Shown: one piece after another, positions 32,675-43,860 of the stretch
How positions within the stretch are numbered: position 1 is the first letter of the stretch
Layout of the letters: every line of letters begins with the position of its first letter
DNA from: Anas platyrhynchos
Taxonomy: Eukaryota > Chordata > Aves > Anseriformes > Anatidae
Direction of reading: 5' to 3'
Assembly (NCBI RefSeq): GCF_047663525.1
Contig: NC_092613.1
Location: 7,403,501-7,467,500, forward strand
Length of the DNA: 64,000 nt
Position numbers and translations under genes: made by a program
Notes under the pieces: generated by a model
What the model saw: only the letters and a program-made list of their open reading frames with translations
Database searches by the model: none
What the model was told of the DNA's origin: nothing

Positions 32675-35600
32675 GCTGCCAAGCCAGCCCGTGCACGTGG
32701 AGCCGCGTGCGGACGGGAGCATCCCCGCCCCGCTCTGCCCAGGCCCTCGGAGCGGGGATGGTGCTCGGGGGAGTCCGGGGAAAGGTGGGAATGGAGCTGG
32801 AGGGGGGCTTGATAGAGGTATAGAAGTGGGAGGGGGGTGGAGATGTGAATGGGTGAGCAGCTCGGGGTGCTGTAACTGCTTTGGTTCAAGGGGCTTGGGA
32901 GCGCTGGTTCCCCTTCAAGAGCCCTTCGGCCGCAGCTCGCCGCGAGCTTCCTCGGGGTGAGCACAGCTTTGCTCTGGTGGGCTGGATGTGGTTCAGTGTG
33001 AATTGCACTCGGGTGAGGGCACTTTCAGATGTGTTTTGCTGTCTGTTCGCCTGCCCCAAGGTGCGGCTCCTCTTCTTGTCTCGCCTGTTGAACTCCTGGG
33101 CTGGCTGCGTGCGCGCGTCCCTGGGCAGCGAGCTGGACCTGGCCTGGGGAGGAGCTGGGAAAGCAATTAGAGTCTCTCCCTGCCTGATAATTCAAAGGGA
33201 TTTTTTCTTCTTTTTTTTTTTTCTTTCTGATTGTGTCCAACAACACGGAAGAATGTGAAGGATGCAGATCAAAAAGAGGAACCAGGAAGCTTAACCTCTG
33301 GCTTGTGAGCTGTTGGACCAGTGGCTCGGGAGGGAGAAGCCAAATGTCAGACACATGATGCCTGCACTGCTGCATGGAGGGGTTTGTTGCTGTTACTTTT
33401 TTTTTTTTCTTTTAATGGACAGGAAATAAGAATAGCACTTAAATCACCAGATCCTTTATGCTTTCTCCGTGACCTTTTCCCTGTGCCCTGTGTCACTGGT
33501 AGGGGCACAAGTGCCAACTGGGATAGGGAGGGGGGCTCCTCCCGCGTGGCAGCCCCTCATTGCGCTGTGGCTCTCTCCTGGGGAGGGGAAGGTGCCTGGG
33601 GACGGTGCTGGGACCATGTAGCAGTCACCCCCAGTCCCTGCCCTGGCGCTGCAGCCCCTAGCCGGCAGAGCAGGGAGCGTTTCACTTGCAGGGGAATGGG
33701 AGAGGCGGCTTTCCCATGCTGGCTGTGCCTCTGCCTGTTAGCACGCAGCCCTGCATCTCTATTTCTGACCGGCCCTTCGCAGTTGGGAGGATGCAGTTCA
33801 GACTTTTGCAATTAGCTCTTGGCCAGCTCCGCGGGCTGCTGTGCCGGCCCTGGTAAACACCGGCCGTCTGCTGCTCCTTCCAGGGAGCTCTTGCGAGGAA
33901 GCCTTCTGCAGCCTTAACTCAACCCATAAATCACGCACTGCACCGTGGCTTCCTTCCTACCCCTTGATGTTCACCTCTCTTTGGCCAACATTTCCCCCTC
34001 TGCCCTGCTCAGCCGGGTGCCCGTGGTGGGCTTGGTCCCTCCGTCCACCCACATCGGCGCCGTGCCGCGGGGCGTCCTGCAGTGCCATGGCACAGGGGGG
34101 CCCGTGCTGCTGGGAGATGTGCTGGGGGTGCCCAGCCTGCACCAGGCGCACGTCCCCAGCACGGGCAGCACCCGGCTGGCACCGTTCTCAAAGTGGAAGC
34201 GCCGAGGCTGCATTTAGGGCCGCGACTGCAGAATAGATGCAAGCGAGTGCCATGGGAGGATGGCGGTACCCATGTCTCTGCTCTTCCTTTTGTTGCCCTC
34301 CTGGCCTTCCCCATTTCCTTTCAGTTCTCCAACTCCAGCTCATTTTCTGATTTATGATCAAAATTATACAGTGACCGAGGAGTGAAATCAGGACACTTTA
34401 TAAAACATTTAATTGCATTTCATAACCTCTTTCCATAAACCATCCACGGCATGTTTATAAACTTCCCATATCTTGTTTCCTGACTCTCACAGCAAACGTC
34501 CTGGCAGCGCCGCGTGCTGTGGAGCAGCGGCTGCAGTACCTGGGGCAGCACAACACGGAGCCGCAGCGATGAGGGAGCTCGGGCGGCTGCACTGAGCTCG
34601 GAGCAGAGCAGGGCTTTCCTGGGGATGGGAGGGGATTGGAATTTGGGAACTTGGATGAAAAGTAACAGCATTTTCTCAGGCTAAATTCCTGTTTTCCAAA
34701 GATCTAGATCAAGATGAAATAACCCTCTGTGAACTGCGGAGGCACCGACACTGCTGCAGCCAAATGGTGCTCCTGGGAGGATCTGGGGAGAGCTGCTCTG
34801 GGTAAGGTCAGTGCGCACAACCTGATGGCTTCTGCGTGCGCCTGGGCTCTGCTCAGGTCCACGGCTGTCATCCTCGTGCCTTGGCTGGTGGCGAGGGCAG
34901 GGCTGTGGGGAGCCAGCCCCAACCCCAACCACGGGGCCACAGCCGCAGTGGCTGAAGCACGAGGGCACGGGCGCACCAGAGAAGTGCCATCAGTCAGCTC
35001 AGCGGCCTCGCCAGAGTCGTGCCGTGTCCCACGTGAGGCCTTGATAAATCCCTACTGTTTGTCGCTGTTTAGAGGATTGCTGCAGCTTTCCAATTTCACT
35101 GCTTGTTTGTTTGTTTTCAGCTCAATATAAGCAAACTGGAGATTGCAACGTCCTCAGCAAAGCGCCTGACTCACACGGAGGAGTTTTTCCACACACAAAA
35201 AGTAATGGTTTCATGCCCCAGGATGTGAAATGCGGACAGAAAAATTTTATCCAGAAGGTCAACAACTTTTAACTTTCAGCAGTTCACATTCAAGCCGCTT
35301 TCCCAGGAAGTTCAGCTCCTGCCGTGCCGGGGCGGCTGCAGCCTTTGCAGCGCCAGGGTTTGGCTCTGCGCAACGGGAGCCCGTGGCCAGGAGGCTGCCA
35401 GGGCTGCCTGGAGCCCGGCCTCAACCCCGTGAGTGGTGCTGGTGCTGGGTTGGGTGGGCGGCTGCAGGGGGGCAGCCTTGGGTCTGGGTCCTGGCTGCCC
35501 GTGGTGCCGGGCACGGTTTGGCCGGGGCAGCTCGAGCACCGCGCTGCGCCGACAGCGCTGCGGTAAGGCTGTAACATTATCACCAGCAAATGGCCCTCAG

Positions 35601-38229
35601 TGTGTTACTTATAGGAAACAGAAAAAACAAACAAACCCTGAATAATAGCCCAAACATCTTTTGTGGGACTTACGGCTTTCTAACTTTATTTAAAAAAAGA
35701 AGGAAAAAAGTAAATTTTCCCTGTCGGAGAATTGCTATCATCACGCAATGGCACTTAGGAATATTATAAACAACTGTGTCAGTTTATAAGGCTAAAGACA
35801 TTTTTTCTGGGGCTCACACAAGCTTTCCTTTCCACAGCAGACCGTCCTCGCCGGGGGTTGCGGAGCCTGGTGGATGGCACGTCCGCGGGCCCCGCTGGGT
35901 GCAGGGTCACCTTCCATCCGCTGACAGCCCTCAAGACCTGCAAGTAAGGGGTTGCTAAAGGATTTTATTCTGGCACCAGTGCTTCCCGTTGGTGCCCCAG
36001 TTCCTCCCAAAGCTCCTTGTGCAGTCCCCAGATGGGGCACGTTGATCTGTGTCCCTTCCTCATGGCACCCATGGGTGCGGGTGGCTGCGGTGGAGCTGGT
36101 TCCTCACCAGGACCCCAGCGCTGCGGCTCTGCCCTCGGGACACCACAGCAAACCCCATGTTCTCTCCCCAGTCTGGTCCCCAATTTCTCCCAGTTCAGCA
36201 CTTTCCCTGCTGTAGCCCCGTCACAGGGCAGCTGTAAATCAAAGCCCAGGCCCACACGGCCGGGCTTCGCGCAGCCGGAGGGGCAGAGCTCTCGGCACCT
36301 CTTGGCACGGGGCGTCCTCCCGGCTCCGTGTGTGCTGCGCTCAGGGGGAACCCGCCTGCTCCAGGGCTGCGGGAGGACCCCCCAGTTTTATCCATCTTGT
36401 TTTGTGTGTCCAGGGCTGCGAAACACGTGCTCTAGCTGGATCACTGGCGCTTGCTTTCACCTCTGCAGCCCCTCACCTGGCAGCCGGAGCGTGTAAGGCG
36501 CACCCTGCACCCGCGCTGTAGCTGCGGAAGATTTATAAGAGCGGTACGTGACTGACAGATAAGGGACTCCCACAGAGCGAAGATGAGAGCGAGGGAACCG
36601 GAGAGCTGGATGTTTGGACCTGATTCAAGGAATTCGGAGCCCCTCTTGTTCAGGCAGGTTGGAATAGAAAATTTGCCAAATCAACCTAACACCATAAAAA
36701 CGTTCCTTGAGAAAGGGCTGGGGCAGAGCTGGGTTTTAAAAAACCCCACTACCCAAAGCGCCGTGTCCCACCCTGGTATTTATGACATGCACATGGATGC
36801 TGTTGATAGCAGAGATGTTTTTGTAAGTCAATAAAACGGAAAAAGAGATTCCACTTTGTTAAGAGGAGTGGTTACTTTGAACAAATTGAGAGCAATGAAG
36901 GAGATCATTCCATTGTTTTAAGATTTCCATAACTCACTGTGCTTAAGCGCATAAAAATGTAGACATTTTGGCAATAAAGTTTGGGTAATTTTTGACAATG
37001 AATCAAAAATCTCTCCCTCTTGCTGCCCTCCCCCTTTTCCCTTTTGTTGTTCCTGAAGGCAGCTGCCCCCCTCCCACCCCCCCTATGTTCCACCCTCTCC
37101 ACCCCATGTCCTCATGGACGGAAAAATGTCTTCAGCAGAAACCTCCCAGCTTTTAATTTTCTAATCTGCAGCATCTGTGCCCAGCCCCTTGGCTCCCGCG
37201 GGCTGTGGGGTTGTGATTGCCGGGAGGTCACGCACAAGGCTAGGGGCAGGTTGTGCGCTGCTCCGGGGGCACCAAGCTGTGGGGTGGGACCGTGAGTGTG
37301 GGACCCCCACTGCTGCTGGGGGCTGGGGGCTGGGGGCTCAGGACACCGGGAGCTGGAGGTGAAGCGATGCTGCTGCAGCTGGCAGGGGGCACAGCTCCCG
37401 GTGCCGGCACCGCTGCGGCCCCCTTGACCCCCTTGGTGTCCTCAAACCATGCACGGAGCTGGCAGGGGGTTCAGGCTGATGTTTTTGCCTTGGAGAGATC
37501 AGGTTTTGGCGGTGGTGGTCTTTGTTATTGTTTTTCTTTTTTCTTGTTTGTTTTGTCACTTTGTTGTGGTTTGTGGGTGTGTTTGGTTTGGGTTTGTTGG
37601 CGTGTTTTTTGTTTTAAAGGTGGAGGTGCCGGCCCCACATCAAGGGTGAATTACCTGAGCCCTGCGCTCCATGTATTCACAGGGGGTCTCCCTAAGACCA
37701 CACAGGACCCCCTGGCCTCATCCCGGGCAGCCTGGGGGCAGCAGCAGGAGGCGCCCAGCAGCTCACGGGTCCTGCAGCTGCCCCAGTCCCCATGCTGCAG
37801 TTGGTGTGGGCAACCCTGTCCCTGTGTCACCTCTGCCCAGGGGAGCTCCTCCAAGTGCTGGGGGTGTCTTGTGTCTGTCCTGTGTCCGTCCTGGTCCAAG
37901 GTCGGACCCCGCAGTGCCAGCACCGCAGCTCTGCTGCCTGTCTGCGCCTCTGCCTGCACTCCTGGGCCAGCTCCTCCCCGCTGTTTGTGTGAGGGGCCAC
38001 GCTCTGAGGGCAAATATTTTCCACAAAGAGCAGAACTGTTTGGGTGAATAAAAGATTGTTTTGTCAACAACTGATTTTCACTGGGAAACCACTTTCCTGG
38101 ACAGGTTGGGGGGTGGCACTGGGGGTCCTGGGAGCCACCCGCAGTCCCAGCCATGGGCTGGTGACCCTGCTTGGGTCCGTGGCAGAACACAGCACCCCAC
38201 GCTGCCCCACATCAGGCCGTACTGCTCTG
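32675..38229. other. Intergenic block
   Basis: No gene recognised. T-runs at ~33.2 and 33.4 kb; AT-rich candidate regulatory islands at ~34.34-34.48, 35.04-35.30, 35.57-35.80 and 36.53-37.02 kb; a (GGGGGCT)n stretch at ~37316-37338; and a G/T-only-rich tract at ~37497-37618. Confidence 0.7.
37497..37618. repeat. Keto (G/T)-rich low-complexity tract
   Basis: About 120 bp that is nearly all G and T on the plus strand, with TTTGTT and GGTTTGG-like words. Confidence 0.75.
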
Positions 38230-39710
38230 CTCCTCACCAAACTGCCCTGCAGTGAAACAGGGCCCCGAGCTGCACTGCACCAAACTGCTCCCAGTCACCA
38301 CAGCCTGCACCAAGCTGCACCGCCTCTCACCACACAGCGCTGTGCCACGCTGCGTCAGCCTGCAGCCCTCCAGCCAGCACCACAGCACAGCAACCTGCAC
38401 CACATCACACCAAACCGCACCACCTCCCACCAACCTGCACTGTTCCGCACCTCAATCTCACCAAACTGCACCGCGTGGCACCGGATGCCACCGCCCTGCC
38501 CCAGCGCGCAGCAAATTGCACTGCAGGGCAGCAGCTCACTCCACGCTTCACCTGAGTGCACCAAACCTCACCACAGTGCACCGCAGCTCACTGAACTTTG
38601 CCGCATTGCACTGGAGCTCACCAAACTGCACCGCGTCTCACCAAACCGCACCGCACTTCACCAGATCTCACCGAACTGCACCACACAGCACCGGAGCTCA
38701 CCAAACGTCATCAACCTGCACCCCATTGCACCAGAGCTCACCAAACTGCACCTCACTTCACTGGATCTCACCAAACTTTGCCGGATCTCACCAAATGTTA
38801 CCGCACTGCACCGGACTGCACCAAACTTTGCCGGATCGCACCAAACTTTGCCGCGTTGCACCGGATCTTGCCAAACTGCATCACATCGCACCAACGTGCA
38901 CTGCTATTGATCAGCGCACACAAAAGTTAAATGCATCTCATCAAAGTGTAACGCACTTCACCAGCTCTCACCAAACTTCACCGCATTGCACCGGATCTCA
39001 CCAAACTTTGCCGGATCTCACCAAACTGCACCGGATTGCACCAAACTTTGCCAGATCTCACCAAACGTTACAGCACATCACCAAACTGTACCACACTTCA
39101 CCAAAGTGCATCACATGTCACCAAAGTGCACCGCACCTCACTGAATTGCACTGCACTTCACCGGATCTCACCAAACTTTGCCGGATCTCACCAAACTTTG
39201 CCGGATTGCACCAAACTTTGCCAGATCGCACCAAACTTTGCCGGATTGCACCGGATCTTGCCAAACTGCACCACTTCTCACCAACGTGCACTGCTATTGA
39301 TCAGCGCACACAAAAGTTAAATGCATCTCAACAAAGTGTAACGCACTTCACCAGATCTCACCAAACTTCACCGCAGTGCACCGGATCTCACCAAACTTCA
39401 CCGGATCTCACCAAACTTTGCCGGATCGCACCAAACTTTGCCGGATCTCACCAAAAATCACTGCACATAATCAAACTGTACCACACTTCACCAAAGTGCA
39501 TCACATGTCACCAAAGTGCACTGCACCTCACAGAACTGCACTGCACTTCACCGGATCTCACCAAACTTGCTGGATTGCACCAAACTTCACCGGATCTCAC
39601 CAAACTCTGCCGGATTGCGCCGCACTTCACCGGATCACACCAAACTTCACCGGATCGCACCAAACTTCACCCAAGTGCACTGAAGCAGCCTGCACTGCAC
39701 CAACTCTCCC
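38230..39710 (+). repeat. 20-bp minisatellite with a 390-bp higher-order duplication
   Basis: About 1.5 kb of tandem ~20-bp units, consensus CCGGATCTCACCAAACTTTG with CACCAAACTGCAC variants; degenerate at the left end and regular from ~38.6 kb. A distinctive non-repeat insert (CTGCTATTGATCAGCGCACA, then AAAAGTTAAATG) recurs at 38901 and 39291, and CCACACTTCACCAAAGTGCA recurs at 39091 and 39481. Both give 390-bp spacing, so a ~390-bp block was duplicated. The unit contains no plus-strand stop in any frame, which explains a 566-codon plus-strand ORF (38171-39871). Confidence 0.95.
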
Positions 39711-40518
39711 CACACAGCTCCCTGTGTGAGTGCACTGGTGCCAGTGTTTGTACGCAAAGCAGCGCGGTCGCCAAAAGCCACCTGGCTGTGACCAAGTGCC
39801 ACCGCCACAGGGCTGACGTGCAACGCAGCCGAAAAGGCTGGAGTGTGTTTGTTAGTGTTAATCATGACTGACATTACGAGAACCAGATGATGGTGGAGCC
39901 AGGAATGCACTCGCCCATTAGTCACTTCAGATAAATACAGTCATCTGTTTTAGCAATATGAGGGCTTCAGAGATTAGCCAAGAGGCGCAGGCACACACGC
40001 TCGCACTCGTCAGGAAAATTGCAGTAACCTGGGCTGGACACAGGGCAGGCGATACAAGGCCAAGGGTGACGTGCACGTGTTGGGCCGTGGTTACAGCTTG
40101 TGTTGTGCTTTTTACTTGGTGCTCAGGCTGCCCCGGTGGGACGGTGGCTGCAGCGCTGCCCCCACAGCACCCAGCCTGGCCCCGGAGCAGGGACCGGCCG
40201 GGCTGCGGCACGCTCAGTGACCGTGACGGTGCTAGCAGCGAGCCAGGGCTCTCAGGATGCCTCATGGCTGAAGCATGCAGTATTCTTGTTTCCACCCATG
40301 TGCTCCACAAAAACAAAGGGTGAGCGTGACAGCAGCCTGCCGGGGGCTGGTGCAGCCCTGAGCTGCTCTTCCCAGCCCCCTCCTCCTCCTCTGGGGCTGC
40401 AGCAGCCATGCCCAGGGCTGGTGGTGCTGCAGGGCTGTGGTGCTGCCTGCCCGCTGCTCCCAGGCTGGCCCTCACCCTGCAGCACTTGCACTTCTTTTTT
40501 TTTTTTCCCCTCTTTTTA
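39711..40518. other. Intergenic block
   Basis: No gene recognised. Includes an AT-rich patch at ~39.85-40.03 kb next to the minisatellite; the rest is GC-rich. Confidence 0.65.
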
Positions 40519-40760
40519 TTTTTTTTTTTTTCAGTGAACAACTTTATTTCCCACTTTGACATTTACCAGACACACCTGGGAGCCTGCCTGCCAGAAGGAG
40601 AAATGGCACAAGAGGAAATACATCTTCACAGCCTTGAGAAAGGAGAGGTTTGGAATCTGAGTCCGTAAACACCGTTGCTGCGCAGTGAGCAAACCCAGAG
40701 CAGGTTGTGCTCTGGAGAGTGTAACCCCACCTCCTCTGCTCCTTTTCTGAATTAAACAAT
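40519..40760 (-). other. Processed-mRNA-like 3' end (AATAAA plus A-tract), minus strand
   Basis: Minus strand: an open stretch of up to 71 codons, then AATAAA (40548-40543), 11 nt, then a run of 13 A (40531-40519) and further A-rich sequence. A genomically encoded A-tail at this distance from a poly(A) signal suggests a retrocopied mRNA end, or a real poly(A) site with a downstream A-run. The short peptide is not recognised. Confidence 0.35.
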
Positions 40761-43580
40761 AGGAGAAGCAGACTGCACTCGCCCTTCTCTGACGGGATGG
40801 TGACAGGTTAGGGATGCTGTCCTAGGAGCAAGCACCTGACCCCCCGATGAGCTGGGGAGGAACCTGTGGCCTGCAAAAATCCCACTCCTTGGGAAACTTT
40901 TCTCTTGTGACCCCCTGAGGGTGAACGCAGACAGCTCTGAGCTGGGCTTTAGCTTCCCCAGGGGCTGTGGAGATGCTGAGGGCCTGGCCTCCCCTTGCTG
41001 GCCGCAGCGCGTGGGGTCACCGCCTGCAGGGCCAGATCCAGTTTCCGCCTCTCTGCCTCGATCAGCCTCGGGTGCTGTGATGCTGCGGGCGGGGAGGTGG
41101 CCGTGCAGCGGGTGCATCAGCAGCCACCCGTGTGAAATCCCTTCCAGCACCGAGCCCGGCGCCTGCTGTGCCGAGCACAGCCCAGGGCAAAGCTCTCGGC
41201 TTGCTGCCTGGCTCCACCACCTACGCTGTGAGCATAGGGGCAGAGCAAGCCCCAAGCAGAGCAGAGCCCAGCCAGGACGTGGTGGGTGCTGGAGGGCTGT
41301 GGCTGGTCCGAGCTGTGGCTGTCAGCTCAGCACCGTTCCTCTCCCAGCCTTTTTCATCCCGGTTGTGCCCAGCTGCAGGAGCCTGCACGCAGGAGCCTCC
41401 ACCGCTGCATTTTGTCATGTCTTCTGGGCCGTAAATAGGGGTGCTGGCAAGTAACATAAAAATAAATCTGTTAAAACAGTGGTATTTTATTTTATAGTGG
41501 TCAAAGCCTGATCTTGATTAAAGACCCTTCCCCACGTTGCTAGAGCAAATACCTGGGAGGGCAGGGCTGTCTCCTTCGGTGAGTTACACAGGTGCGGAGC
41601 GTAATTTACTCTCCCCACATCTTCAGCCTTCAAACCGCAGCAGCATTTTTCTGTGCCTGAGGTTGCCAAGATAACCCTGTGCATTTGTCACAGGCACATT
41701 TAAATGATAAATGTGACACCTCTGGGAGGAAGCACCGCCGGGTCGCTCTTCCCTGGTCACGCAGCCGCAGCACCACCCGCGCCGTCCTTCCCAGTGCAGG
41801 TTTTATCCCCTCACCTTTCTTTCCAACTCGCCGAGCAACAACTGTCATGTTTATACTCATTCCCTCCCCAAAGTCCTGTTCTACCTCAAGGATTAAGCTT
41901 TCATCCTTCATTATGAGTTTCTCCCCCAGGCAACATTTTCCAAGAAGAAAAAGGAATTTCTGGGATTTTGCTTTTAAGAGATTATGTTACTAAGCGTGTG
42001 TTTGTGCCCAGGTGAGGAGCTTTCCGCACACACACGGGTGATTTGTCACAACCTGTGTCAACAGAGCAAGCAGCAACGGGGGGGAGAAGGGGGCCTGGTG
42101 TCTGCCAGTGGTCGAGCTGCCCGAGTCCCCAGGGTGTCCGTCACCAGCCCCAAGGTGCCCGTCCCCAGCCCCATACCGGCCACGCTGTGAGCTGCCACTT
42201 CACTCTCCTCTCTGGCACTGCCACGCTGCTCCAGGGCCTCTCCTCTCAGAAGGACGGGTGCCAGGGCACATCAGCCGGGCTGCAGAGAAGGAGGGGGCTC
42301 GGCCCCACTCATTTAGGGTCACTGCTGCGGTCCCACAGCCTGAGCCACAATCCCCAGCCACCGGTGCTCGCTGCCTGAGGCCGATGCCGCAGCACCCTTC
42401 ACAGTGCTTCAGTTCTCCCCATCCCCAGCGGCGTTGGCACCTTCCCCTGCTGCTCACACCCAGCGGAGCCAGGAGCAGTCGTTGCCACCTCCTGCTCCTG
42501 CCTGGGGAGCCCCGGTGCTGCTGTGCTCCTGTCTGTGGGAGCCCTCTGCAACTTGTGAGGAGCGCACACCGTGCCGGGAGGCTTGGCGGCACGGATATTT
42601 GGCTGCACAGCGAGTGCTGACCGAGGCTGTGCTTCCCTTGGCTACAGCACTTGTTGTTAAATCTTCTCTGGGAGCTCATCTAAGACCAACAAATTAACAT
42701 CAGGGAAACACGGCAGCTAAGGGCAACCCACCAAAATAACCCAAACCTGCGGTTACAACGGGGGAGGCAAGCACAGCATGGAAAGGAGAGCTGCAGCACG
42801 CCGAGCTTCAGCACCGGGGCTTCACCAGGAAAAGCCATAAACAGTGGAAGATGAGATGCAGCCTCCAGGGCCCCCCGCCCGCCCCAGAACCCGGGATGCA
42901 GCCACCGGGAGCCCCCGGGGCTCGCACCCCACCCAGCTCCACAGACACTTGGACCGCGGATGCAGGCGATGAGCAGCGGCCGGGCCCGGTGAGTCACCGC
43001 GCTGAGTCAGACGCTGCTCGTCCTCCTGCACTTCTTCCTCACGGTCTGGGGGACGGCACGGAGATATGTTCCTAGAGAGATAAGCAGCTTTTCCGTTGCT
43101 GGGACTGCAGCCTTCGCCTGTAATCATCGAGGAGCGGTAATTGATGATTGCTTACTCTGGATGCTTGAGCCCGGCCGGCGTGCTGTCCTGCTGCCAGAGC
43201 ATCAGGCCGTAACCCTGCTGTTGTGAAATTAAACAATTACCAGATTCTCCGCTGCTCTTTGATAAATTGTTCTTAGCTCTCCTTTAAAAGTCAATAAATA
43301 AAAATAGTCGGACTCCGCTCCTCCCCGAGAGGTGCTCGGCTTGAACATCCAGGCACAAAAACTCGCTTTCTTCTGCAGAAACCTCCCTGGAGGTCCTGAT
43401 GGCACGGTGCCCTGCGGAACTCAAACACAAAGGGTAAAGCACATCACAAAGACTCATAAATCCAGGGGCAGCCCAAGCACATGGAGCAGGCAGAGCCCTG
43501 CCAAAACGTGCATAACAGTAGGTATGTATCACACACAGACACACCGCCGTGGGTATTACAGAGCCTAAACCTGATTAAAG
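40761..43580. other. Intergenic block
   Basis: No gene recognised. AT-rich candidate regulatory sequence at ~41.44-41.72, 41.86-42.0 and 43.10-43.30 kb (the last with GGTAATTGATGATTGC and TTTGATAAATTG). Confidence 0.65.
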
Positions 43581-43589
43581 CCTTTCTAC

Positions 43590-43850
43590 CCCCCACCAAT
43601 GGTCAATTCCATAAAACAGCTCACCCAGGAGACTGAATTCATTTCATCCCCAAAGTCTAATTAAAGCCATTAGTGTATTCCTTGTCTTTCTGATAAGATC
43701 AAAGCATTCCAAGAGCCAGTCATTACCTTATTTTCAAGACAATTATACAACATCTACCATCGATTTATTCCGCCTCCAGCTGTACACATTTATCTCTGTC
43801 TATCATCGCATAATCTGCGCCATCAGACACAACAAGAGCACGGCTATCAG
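43590..43850. promoter_or_regulatory. Candidate distal enhancer
   Basis: About 260 bp of AT-rich, non-repetitive sequence with sharp GC-rich borders. It packs CTAATTAAAGCCATTAG (two TAAT cores), a GATA site TGATAAG (43691-43697) overlapping a TCF/LEF-like AGATCAAAG (43696-43704), and further TATC/GATA words near 43.79 kb. Lies ~27 kb upstream of WNT2B and ~4.5 kb beyond the CTTNBP2NL 3' end. Conservation not testable here. Confidence 0.4.
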
Positions 43851-43860
43851 CTGACAAGGG

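Noticed and set aside
38171..39871. 566-codon plus-strand ORF as a normal protein-coding gene
   Set aside because: It is produced by the stop-free 20-bp tandem repeat. All three plus frames are open and there is no splice, domain or promoter support. Kept as a finding, not a CDS.
42806..42824. REST/NRSF-like half site (TTCAGCACC)
   Set aside because: Only the left half matches; the right half diverges from the consensus.
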